Positions 1 to 10,500 of a stretch of DNA of 64,000 nucleotides are shown here, in pieces. A program made the position numbers and the translations under genes. This stretch comes from Microplitis mediator (Eukaryota; Arthropoda; Insecta; Hymenoptera; Braconidae). Numbering within the stretch: position 1 is the first letter of the stretch; every line of letters starts with the position of its first letter. The stretch spans positions 16,367,582-16,431,581 of the forward strand of contig NC_079974.1 of NCBI RefSeq assembly GCF_029852145.1, in the 5' to 3' direction. Under the pieces are notes generated by a model. That model did not search any database. It worked only from the letters and a program-made list of their open reading frames with translations, and was not told the DNA's origin.

Positions 1-314
1 ACTCAATTTACCACTCAAACCGACACCAGTACTTACTTCTTCTATTATATCTTCACTAGTATTTCTCGTTCTTTTTAACATTGTGACTCTATTTGTAAAC
101 TACAAAATAGTTATTTGTATGAACGTTGTTTTTTAACAACACTGACAGGTGTTATTACAGCTGTTTACTGCTACAATACAAACCCGGTAACCATGCGACG
201 AATAATCGATATTTTTCTGTTATATACATACATATATATTTACATGTGAATAATAATAAAAATTGTGATATTATTATTTTAAAAAATTAAACATATATTT
301 ATTTAGCAAAGTTA

Positions 315-320
315 TTTATT
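315..320 (-). terminator. Poly(A) signal AATAAA of DNAI2
   Basis: AATAAA on the minus strand about 20 nt after the stop codon of the inferred last exon. It supports that exon as the real 3' end, although such hexamers are common in sequence this AT-rich. Confidence 0.4.
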
Positions 321-340
321 TACAAAAAATAATATAAAAT

Positions 341-3317
341 TTATGCAGCAGTTCCGTTTGTGAAATTATTATTGTCATTATCATCCATCATTGCAAATCG
401 TGCTGACTCCTAGAATATAAATAAAAAATATTTAGGGCCAGTTTTTCAAACCGGGTCTATTTTTATGATCCTGAAATTTACGTGATCCTGCCGTTACCAG
501 ACAATTAATAATTTTCGGATTTTTCTTTTCAACAATTAAATTAAAAAAATAAAGATATGCACATATAGAAAATTTAAAAAACTATGAGTGCAATTTTTGT
601 AAATATTTTTTTTTAAATGTATCGTTTTTGAAAGAAACAAAAAATTTTGGTAATTATATAGAAGTGGGGCTGCCTACATTTTTTGCGATAAAAAAAAAAG
701 TATTTGAGATACGGACTTCGTTTTGGTGCCATTTTTTTCAGCTTTTCGGCGGATTTATGAGAGCCCAGTGATATTTATCCAAAAAACTGGGATAACATCT
801 TTTTTTTCACTTTTTTATTGAAAATTTTGTAGTTTTTTTTAGTTTTTCAATGATTTTTCACTCAAAACTATTGTCTGGGTTATTATCACATTTTTTTTCA
901 CCACTTCTATATAATTACCTAAATTCTTAGACGTCGGCTGATTTCAGTATCATAAATGAACAGACAATTAACAATTTTTAGATTTATTTTTCAATAAATT
1001 AAAGACACACGTAGAAAATTTAAAAAACCACAGTTGTAATTTTTCAAATATTTTTTTTTTATAATTTATCGTTTTGAAAAAATTCAAAAAATTATTAGAC
1101 GTCGGCTTACTCCAGTATTATTTATTTTTATCTGGGTTTTAATTAATATTGTAGTGTATCTTATACATTAATAGTATATAGATATACCACTAATAATAAT
1201 TTAAACCTGGACTAAAAATAAACCCGGTTTGAAAAACTGGCCTTTAGTTATAAAATAAATTTTCCAATGATTAAATAATTAAAATTATGCCACCTGTGTT
1301 ATATTAGATTATTATTTTTATACTTCATAAAACATATTGATAAATGATTTAGTTTTTAATAAAATTTCAACGTTTAATTATTTTTTCATTGAAATATTTA
1401 ATTTAATTTTAATAATAATAATAAATAAATAAGCTTATTCATACTGCTTCAATTGCTGTTTCGTATTCCTGTTCACATTGTACAATAGCAGGATTATTAG
1501 CATCAGCAGTTTTAGAATTTTTTCTCGAACTTCTCGTACCATCTGAATCTATTTCAACACGAACTGATTTCATTTTTAAACGAATTTCACGATTTTTTGC
1601 TTCAATAACTTTTTCACGTCGAGTTTCTCGATCTATGAGCTTAAAAACGCATTTAAATATATAATAACAATACTTAATACATACATATATGCATAGTCTT
1701 ATAAGTATTTAGAAAAAAAAAAATAATAATTACAGCTGTAAATAAAAGTTTATCGTTTTTCTGATTGACAGTTAGTGTTTCTGAAAATTCTAATAAATAA
1801 GTTGTCCCATTTTTGCCAGCTACTGCTGCTAGTTGACCTTGTTCATGTGGATTTACACACGTTAAACCATCATCGCATACCTAAAGTAATATGAATGTAT
1901 TCATTATCATTCATAAATTTGTTTCAAGCATTATCTAATTACTATTTTAATTTAACACCAATATAATCATTATTTATGACCTATCCTTTGTCAAAATTAA
2001 TCATGCATGCATCTTTAAATAGATGATATATTATTTTGGGCTAATTGAATAATCTTTTAATACTATACTGAGAATTAAATTAGAGAGAGTTATGAAATTG
2101 TGAATATGTTTCCAATATAGACGAAATATAATAATCAATTTCTGACATTTAATGATTGATTTGATACCCGAAAATTTCTGTTGCAGAGCATCAATTTATT
2201 TCTATACAATACGATTGTAATTGTATAGTTATTTTCAAAAGCTATAAATAGTATAATTGAGTCAATTAAATTTCATATATATTATTAGGGTGCGATGAAA
2301 ATAAAAACAACTTATTTTTGTGGTCTCCGCAAATTATTTATAAAACAAAAAAATATTTTTGACCAATTTTTCTATTTATATAATGAATAAAAATTTGTTT
2401 TTGTGGAGAAGTTAATTTCCTAGAAAAGCATTTTTTTTAAATTGAAAAAAATTTTTCATGATACAGCATCGAAACTTAAAGTTTCAGTGTTCTACAGCCA
2501 GTCAAAAAGAGCTAATTTTAGTCCAATGCCACGAATTGATATTAGCAAACGCGTAAATTGTGAATGCCAGTCAGCGGGCAGAAACAATCTTGTTTCATCC
2601 CTTGGAAACAAACAAATAATGTTTCTGCCCGCTGACTGAAGGCTTTCGCAATTTAAACTCTGATACTTGGCATCTGTTTAATAGTAATTTCAAACCATTA
2701 ATTTTATTTAGTGTGAATAATAAATAGTATTTTTAGCTTCTGCTTGATTATAAATTTCAGATGACAATTTACGCTTACGCTAATAGTTGATGACACCATT
2801 GGTCTTAAATTAATTTGTTTCTGACTGACTGCTGACACTAAAACTTTAAGTTCCAATGCAGGTAATCATGAAAAATCTAATGTGTAACTCAGGATGAAAC
2901 ACGATTTCAGACTGCGGGTGATGTCAGTCTACTTCACCCTGGTCTGAAATCGTTTTCTTTCATCCCTTGTTACACAATATACTATTTTTAATAATGTGAT
3001 GTTAGAAAAATAAAAAAATTTATAAAGGGATAAAAAGATTCTTGATAAGCGCTAAAGGATTGAGCTGTTATTTTTTAACTTTTTTTTTTACACTAAAATT
3101 TAATGTTTTTTTTATTATTACAGTAGAAATACCTTAACACTGAGAACAGGTGAGTCTTGTTGAACTAGTAAATCCCATACATCTAGTGTACCATCTGTTT
3201 TAGTTAAAAAAAATACAGAAAAACGTGTTGTACTCCATGCGCCACCCGTAAGAAGTTCTCGATGTCCTCTTTAAATCATAAAAAAAATATTATCAGCATA
3301 AAATATATTAAATTTTG

Positions 3318-3348
<31 letters not shown>

Positions 3349-6300
3349 AATTATCAAAACATACGGAGTCCAAGTAATACAAGATTCACGACAATCTTCA
3401 GACCAAATCCTAGCAGCCCAATCACCGATAGTTAAAAAATTTTTAACAAAAGTTGGATTTCTCAATACAGTGATAACTGGTCCATACTGCGCATGAAAAC
3501 GTGTTGCTATTTTTTCACCAGGTGTTTTACCTTTGCGATTACCCGATATAACAATACCATTTTCAAGACCGCACATAAATCTTGTACCAAGTGATGATTC
3601 AAATTGCAATGTTGTTACTCCAGTAGCACGATCAATATCCTGTTCTTCTGGTTTAACTAGATCAATAACTAAAGTATCCATCGGCGTTTGAAGTTTTCTT
3701 GTATCCCACCATTTTATTTGACCATCTCTTGATGAGCTAAAAAACTCAGTACCAGTTTTAGAATTTATCCATAAAACTTTATTGCAAGCGTCACGATGGC
3801 TGTTCTCAACAACGCTTACATCAACGGGTTCATATCCACGTCGTAAATCCCAACTTGCAACTTGACCTGATATTAAACCACTTATCAATGTGTTACTGTC
3901 TTTAGGATTATATTCTGTCGCAACTATTGGACATAATGGTTTAAGAGTCATCAATGGATTATTTGGATTTTCTACAATTTAAAAATGATAAATTAAAATG
4001 ACTACTTATATGTAATTTTTGAGTACGGGGCCGTTCATAAAATACGTCAAAATTTTACTTTTAGATCCACTCCCCCCCCTTCGTCGCGCTGAGTGTCACA
4101 TTTTCTGTGACCCCCCTATCAATATTGCGTCACAAATGATAGACTCCCCCCCACCCATACGAAAAAGGTATATGTCCGTATATTTTTTTTTGTACGGGCA
4201 TTAGGGCGGAAATATTTATATATGTACATATATGAAACGAATGACTTTCTATCGTAACAAAAAAAAACAGAGAAAAATTTGCAAAAAAATTGTTTGATGA
4301 ACTGCGAAGGTCAGGTTTCCTTAGACCTCCCGACCCCCCTTTGTTACGTTTGATCACAGTAAGCGACACCCTTTACTCCCCCATAAGTGCGAACGTATTT
4401 TATGAACGGCCCCTAATTTAATTATTAAAACTTACCAATATCCCAAATGTAAGAAAAATTGCTATGAATTGTTGACTTTTTAAAATCTCTATTGCAATAA
4501 CTAACAACCATACGTGTACCTTGATCTGGTGACCACGAGAGATGAGTAATAGGACGTTTTACCGGTATAACATCTCGGTAAACATTAACAGTACGTGAAT
4601 ATGTCCTTTGGACTAATGGTACTGCTTCTGTGTCATTAAAATACTGCTGATAAATATTGCAAGCGTTATTCTGAAGGATACAATGTTCCATTGCCTAAAA
4701 TGTATATGTGTTTTAAATACAAAGCAATAATAATTTTAGCTTTCTTTGTAAGCTAATGTAATTACAGGTAATAATTGTAGCATTGTATGAATATAAAGTT
4801 CATCCTTTTCAATTTTACGTCTATAACGAACAGTCTGCTCTATATCATGCATATTTATATCCTTAGGCCATCCACCTTCGACATGATGTAGTCCCGCATC
4901 TTTGAATGTCGCAGTTGTTGTGTTTACCTTTGCAATTATTATTTTATTTTTAAATTTCTTTGAATGGATTTTTCTTTTCGAATGAGGATGCGCGAATAAT
5001 TCCTACTTATGAATTGTTTGTATCAAATATAATAATTTGTTTTTTATTTTTAATTTGAAAAATTATAGTCATTTGCAAGTTAGAAAAAAATATAATTTTT
5101 TTAAATAATCTCAGATTCTTATCAGGGATAAATATAAAGGCTTTTTTAATTTTTGATTAGGCTTTAGAGTCAAACGGAATATTCTCGTGTAAAAAAAATT
5201 GATGGGAAAAGGTTGAATATGTGTTGACTATTCTAAAATTCAAAACGTGACACAACGATCAACTTTTTTGAACGTTATTCAAACTTTTTAAAATTCAAGA
5301 AAAAAATTAATGAATACCTTAATATCATTTAAGATATGCTGAAAAAAACGTTCAGAAATAGTTCAAAATCAGCTTTTTCTGAACGTTTTCTACACTGAAA
5401 AGAATCATGAAACATATCACTTTTAATTTAGAGTCAAAAAAGTTTACAAAAGAGTCTACATTGCAAAAATTTTGCGAAGTGAACGTGGATTAAATCTGGA
5501 GTCGATTTGGAGTGAATGCGGATTAGATTACTGTTTATTTACACGGAAAAAACAATATGGTAGTGGCAATGGGATAGTACTGAGTACTTTTTGAAATTTT
5601 TTTTTTACAGAAAGTACTCAGTATTATCCCAGAGAGTTGCCACTACTATATTATTTTTTCGTTGCATTTAATCCCTTAGGAGTGAAATTTACTCCGAAGG
5701 GGAGTTTATTTAAATATTGAAGCTCTGAATACGAGTGAATGCGGATTTAAATGAAATCTAAATCACTCCGATGATAAGATAAAAATTTAAATAAAATCAT
5801 TTTTTTAATGTGTTCGGAGATTCTTTTATCACACTATTACATTGGAAGCTTTTTTTTTATACTTTTTCATTGATTAAATTAAAGTATTAAATGTTCAAAA
5901 ATGGAGCAGTGACCACAAATAGTATTTCTACACCACGTTTTATAATTCGATAGCAAATGTACATAAAGTACAAGACAAATTAATTTTAACAGCTAACGCC
6001 CATATCACGATGAACACACCGGTTCTCGTCTGATCACCGAAGTTAAGCATCATTGAGCGTGGTTAGTACTTGGATGGGTGACCGCTTGGGAACACCACGT
6101 GCTGTTAGCATCTTTTTTTTTTCTTTTTCTTCAAACTAGAACTCAATAGTTTTTAAGTAAAAGTTATTTTTGTGTCGTCTTTTGAGCAGATATTTTTTGG
6201 TGACAAATTTCTGATCGCTTTGTCAAAATTTTGATGTCTTATTGACAGGTCAAGAAACAGCCTCAAAACTTTTATTTTATAGCTCCCTAATCACTCCCTT

Positions 6301-6692
6301 ATTCACTCCGTATCCAGTGATTCCTTTTAAAAACTTCGAAATTTCAAGTGACGGAGTGAATTCAGATTTGAATAAAATCCGAATAATCAACACTTTTTTA
6401 AACTTTGTCCAATTTTTTTTTTTTTACACGGGTTTGATTCGATTCAAATCTAACACTAGCTACAAACCTCTAATAGTAATTATTTAAAAATAAATACCTC
6501 ATGTACACTATAATTTTTACTGCATTGAGTAGCACTCGTTACTGGATCTAATCTAATATAATCATGCATTAATGACTTATCAGATTTAATATCCACTTCT
6601 ACTTTATTATACTCCGAAAAATTGTACCATTTTCCAAATTGCGCACGTGTTTTCAAATATGCAAACTGAGTATTTTCTATTTTCGAATCCAT
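341..6692 (-). CDS. DNAI2: Axonemal dynein intermediate chain 2 (WD-repeat), 8 exons
   Basis: Intermediate chain of the ciliary/flagellar outer dynein arm; in insects expected in sperm tails and chordotonal cilia. Exons in gene order: 6692-6498, 4927-4766, 4694-4436, 3971-3365, 3268-3133, 1880-1734, 1639-1445, 409-341. All introns are GT-AG and the frame holds, giving 589 aa against about 605 in vertebrates. Visible family signatures are the N-terminal KTRAQFGKWYNFSEYNKV, HHVEGGWPKDIN and MEHCILQNN. WD units end in SYIWDI, QVASWDLR, QIKWWDTRK, WAARIWSED and TLDVWDLL; the C-terminal basic helix is DRETRREKVIEAKNREIRLK. The start is the only ATG before the conserved N-terminus. The last exon, which adds an Asn-rich tail ending TNGTAA, is inferred from splice sites; if it is not used, exon 7 reads two codons further to a TGA at 1439. 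Identification is firm; the last exon less so. Confidence 0.93.
434..1246. mobile_element. Outer MITE with GGGCCAGTTTTTCAAACC ends, containing nested elements
   Basis: The left end GGGCCAGTTTTTCAAACCGG is mirrored by the right end ending ACTGGCC, both flanked by TTTA, which is compatible with a short PIF/Harbinger-like target duplication. A compact 122-bp relative lies at 31527-31648. The interior here holds two copies of the window's commonest MITE (see 35588-35972), and one of these is itself split by the element at 650-920. It lies in the last intron of DNAI2. Confidence 0.6.
650..920. mobile_element. Innermost nested element, 19-bp terminal inverted repeats
   Basis: GGTAATTATATAGAAGTGG at the left end is matched exactly by its reverse complement at the right end. 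It interrupts a copy of the ATGATCCTGAAG-type MITE: the sequence left of it (AAACAAAAAATTTTGG) resumes on the right with TTCTTAGACGTCGGCTGA. It is non-coding. Confidence 0.6.
2456..2986. repeat. Interspersed element 'A', copy 1 (about 530 bp)
   Basis: One of three copies in the window; the others are 24753-25315 (inverted) and 29518-30159. It starts near CATGATAC and ends near CATCCCTTGTTACACAA. It contains several internal palindromes, for example GGGCAGAAAC...GTTTCTGCCC and a hairpin around CGATTTCAGAC...GTCTGAAATCG. No clear terminal inverted repeat and no coding capacity; superfamily unknown. It lies in DNAI2 intron 5 (between exons 1880-1734 and 3268-3133). Confidence 0.65.
4027..4413. 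mobile_element. MITE with GGGCCGTTCATAAAATACGT ends, copy 1
   Basis: Long terminal inverted repeats (GGGGCCGTTCATAAAATACG and its complement) enclose C-tract-rich arms with conserved CTATCATTTGTGACGCAATA on one strand. A second copy is at 13961-14452. It lies in a DNAI2 intron. ORFs across it are shadows of the repeat and not genes. Confidence 0.7.
5541..5663. mobile_element. Short hairpin element with ACACGGAAAAAA end
   Basis: A near-perfect palindrome: ACAATATGGTAGTGGCAATG and AGTACTGAGTACTTT on the left are mirrored on the right by AAAGTACTCAGTATTATCCC and GCCACTACTATATTATTTTT. It is inserted in an older repeat whose uninterrupted relative is at 55430-55690. Confidence 0.55.
5992..6110 (+). 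rRNA. 5S ribosomal RNA gene in DNAI2 intron 1
   Basis: A 119-nt sequence matching arthropod 5S rRNA along its whole length. The 5' end GCTAAC pairs perfectly with GTTAGC at the 3' end (helix I). The internal pol III promoter is intact: an A-box region with GAAGTTAAGCATC and a C-box region GGTTAGTACTTGGATGGGTG followed by ACCGCTTGGGAACACC. A run of ten T (6111-6121, after one C) is a pol III terminator directly behind the gene. It is transcribed opposite to its host gene DNAI2. A single isolated copy is unusual because insect 5S genes are normally in tandem clusters. It could be a dispersed functional gene or a very young retro-copy. The intact helix and terminator argue against an old pseudogene. 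Confidence 0.9.
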
Positions 6693-7517
6693 TATTGTTT
6701 TTTAATTTTTAAATGAATATTACATCTATTGTTGTTTGAAATGAATTCTACTGGTATTCAGTACTTGAAATCTTATATTAAATCAATAAGTCTAACATCC
6801 ATGGAAACTTGCTTACAATATTTACATTAAATTTAAATAACGTTTGTTAAACAAGAAAAAATTTCTAGTTATTATTAAATATAAACATTGTAAGAAAAAC
6901 AAGCGAAGTAAAATAATGTGAAGTAAAAGTCAAATAAAATTGTAATGAAAAAAATTTCACTGAGTTTGTTATTTATTTTAAACTTCCTATTCGATATTCG
7001 ATTGGTTATAAATACGGTGAAAGTATTTTTATTTTTATTTCTATACGTCATAAACTAACAAAACATAAAAATATTTAATTCCATCTCTCAATGACTTTCA
7101 TAATTATTTTTTATTTATTCAACGTTATAAGCATTTATATACATATTTTATATATGTATGTATGTCAAGTTTATAAACTAATTTGTGAATGATTTTATAT
7201 CCAATTTTACACGTTGTATTGCCACATACTTTTCATATTATAAATTACTATATATTTTATAATTATAAGGAGTTTGTGAGATAACAACTCGATTACATTA
7301 CAAAATAATTTCTGTGAGCTTTCGCTGAAAGGTTTTATAATTTAAAATTGCATGAAATAAATAATATTTTTGTTTTTTAAGTATAAATTTAAACTATTGT
7401 TTTATTTAACATTAAAAATACATTAGTTATAAAATATGACTAATAAATAAACACTTTATAATTATAAAAAAAAAATAATATTAATTTTTAAAGAATATAT
7501 GTACATAAATGACTGAA
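6693..7517. other. Intergenic, DNAI2 5' flank to UGT 3' flank
   Basis: Very AT-rich, with no recognisable gene. It should hold the DNAI2 promoter (right of 6692) and the UGT 3' UTR, since an AATAAA lies on the minus strand at 7401-7406, about 110 nt after the UGT stop. Confidence 0.5.
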
Positions 7518-10500
7518 TCAATCAATTTTTCCTTTTACAATTAACGTGTGCTTTGTAAAACTTCTTCGCAGTAATTTGTGAAGTACTTGAATAAATATAA
7601 ATGTAACAGCTGCATAAAAAGCAAGTACATCGACTGAATAATATCGCACGACACCCATAAGTCTGTAAATAATAAAAACATAAATATAAAAATATATTTT
7701 TGAATTTTATTTAAATTATTTTGCTTTGATGTATTATTTTATTTTTTTTTAACCCTGCGGAAATTGAATAGAAGATTGAATTAATTAGACATTACCGTTA
7801 ATTGCAACGTGACATTATTAAAATAATTTATCGAGGACACGAAAGATCTTAATAATGAGAGGAAGAAAGTTGTTATTAATGATGTAAAAATAACTATCTA
7901 ATTAAAGAAAATAATAATAATAATTACTATACCCTGGCGAGTCCGAATTACGGTAATTCACCGCATTTTACCATAAAATACGGTGTTTCTACGGCAGATT
8001 TGCCACAATTTGCGGTATTTATTACAGTGAATTATGGTTAAATACAGCAATTTTCCGTAATTTGCGGCGTTTTTACCGTAAGCACCGTATGTTTTTTTTA
8101 TTTTTACAGTTTTTATAGTGCAATACTTCACTTTACGGTAAAATACCGCAGGCTTGTTGCAATTTTACGGTAAATTACCGCTCTCTTACAGCAATTTTAT
8201 GGTAAAACTACTGTGTGTTGGCCGTAAAATACCGTACGCTCACCGGAAAATACCGTAATTTACCGTAAATCACGGAATTTTATCGTAAGTTGCGGTATTT
8301 TACCGTAAAAGGCCGTAATTCTTTTGAATATCGTAAATTACGGTAATTACCGTAATTCGGATCCACCAGGGATATTATTATTATTTGAATTCGACATTAA
8401 AAATCAATTTTTTCACTTCAGATTAATTATAAAAAATAATATGAACCTTGTAGGACTTTTAAGATGTTCAGCTCCTTGATGTTTAGCAACGTGTTCAACC
8501 CACCAAGTTGCTACTTCATTAGATCCTAGCGGTTGATCCTTTAACAAAATACTCCTTCGTCTTGCAGCCTCTTTGTAAGGATTACTACGTTTAGCAGTAA
8601 CTTTAAGTATAGCTTCACGTAAATCATTGATAGATAGACTAGCGAGATTCATAACAAGTGCGTAACCCAATTTTTCTATTAAAAATAAAAAAAATTAAAA
8701 ATTAAACAACGTAAGGGAAAAGACCTAGCACCCGATCAGGGAACTAGTACCCGATCACTTCATATGTTTGTATATCTATATTTACTAAATTTTACTAAAT
8801 GTAGATATACAAATACATGAGCGATCAGGTACTAGTTCCTTGATCGGGTACTAGGTCTTACCTTAGGTGAATTATTTAATTTATTATTAATAAAACTTTT
8901 TTTTACCAGCCTGAGCAGCATTCCCATCATGATCACAAAAAACAGGAAGTACTAGCGTAGGTGCTGCATGATACGCAGCTTCATGAAGCGATAATAATCC
9001 GCCGTGTGACACAAAGGCGCGTAATTGTGGATGCCCAAGTAATTCTTGTTGTGGCCACCAAGCACCCGTTCTAATATTACTTGGTAAATTATTTATTTTA
9101 CTACCTTCCCATTTCCAAATAATATTAAATGGTAAAGTTGAAAATGCAGCTATAAATATTTCACGCAACGTATCTGGCATACCAGAAGCACGTACTGATG
9201 AACCCATTGAAACAAATATGAAACCTTAAGATAATAAATTTAAATTACTATTATTACATTGTAAATTAGCATTACAAATTACAGCCATTTAAATTAAAAT
9301 GTGTATATTCTAAACAATTTTTTTTATGGGCATTATGTCTTAATGGATTATTATTTAGATGTTAAATATAATTAGTAAGCGTAAAGTGTTAATTTAAAAG
9401 ACGTATTTAAATAAAAGATAAAATAAATTAAATGAACAATAATAATAATAAATAACAAGAGAAAAATAAAAATAAATTGCCTTAGTATAGTTATGTAATC
9501 AATAATGTTACATATATAAATATACATAAATACCTTTGCGAAGAAATGATTCTAAATCGGGACTTAATTCCATTGCCGGGCGACAGTGAAGGCAAGCAAC
9601 GTTCACTACATTTGGTAAATAAGGCATTGATTCGGCTACTGAATAATGACTATTTTGTAAAGTCAAAGACACTTCGGATACCAATTCTCTAACATCCGGT
9701 ACTTGATCACCTTTAATAAAAAATTATTAAATAAATAAATTAATTAACTAATGAATCAGAAAAACATCAACATGATTAAGAGTAACGATCAAAAAATGTA
9801 AATAAACTGAGTTTCGTTATACGGAAGTTTAAATTTCATCACAACACAAAAGAAATGAAACTGTTTAAAATAAGAAAAAATTCCGAGCAAAGCAATAAAT
9901 TATATAATTACTGACATTGACCGTGTACTGAAGTTTACAACTTAGTAAATTTATTTTAGTTATATAATCGTTAGCTGTCAAAATTAAAAAATGATGTATG
10001 AAGATGATGACGATGATGGGTAATAATGCTTGTAATTATAATGATAATAATATTTAAATTTTATTTATTTTTTACTATCATTAAACTGCCGCTCATTTAA
10101 ATAATGAATCATCAACTCAGTAATTGAGTGTTTTATTGTTTTTAAAAATTATTACCTAAATACTTTCTCAATGTAGGCTGAATAAATCCAGTAGTCATAA
10201 TCCAATGCATAACTTCTAAGGTAACTAAACATGCAACATTAGTGATACGTTGAAAGAAATTCATATCTTGAGTATATCCCTTGCCAAAGTACGGCGTTAA
10301 TGACCAGAGGGTTGGATTACCCTGACGAGACATCGATCCACCGTAAAGTGCAACCTTATTAATATTTTTAATTAATTTTTTTAAATAATAATAATAATAA
10401 TAATAATTACACTGTAAAAAGAGCGGTGTTAAAAATGGACTCAATTTAACATCACGCGGTGTTAAAATGAAATAACGCTGGTGTAGGCGGTGTAATTTGG

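Larger units (their letters stand above)
5470..6440. repeat. Split copy of the 'GGAGTGAAT' repeat around the 5S gene
   Basis: Blocks at 5470-5785 and 6270-6440 resemble successive parts of the contiguous 260-bp repeat at 55430-55690 (shared pieces: AATCTGGAGT, TTTAATCCC, AATGCGGATT, CACTCCG, GACGGAGTGAATT). The two halves here are separated by about 480 bp that include the 5S gene. This is alignment by eye and the boundaries are approximate. Confidence 0.4.

Noticed and set aside
4019..4369. Small frames on both strands within the GGGCCGTTCATAAAATACGT element
   Set aside because: They fall wholly inside a MITE and translate its inverted arms.
5992..6110. Interpretation of the 5S copy as an old pseudogene
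   Set aside because: Intact helix I pairing, control boxes and terminator; no deletions seen.
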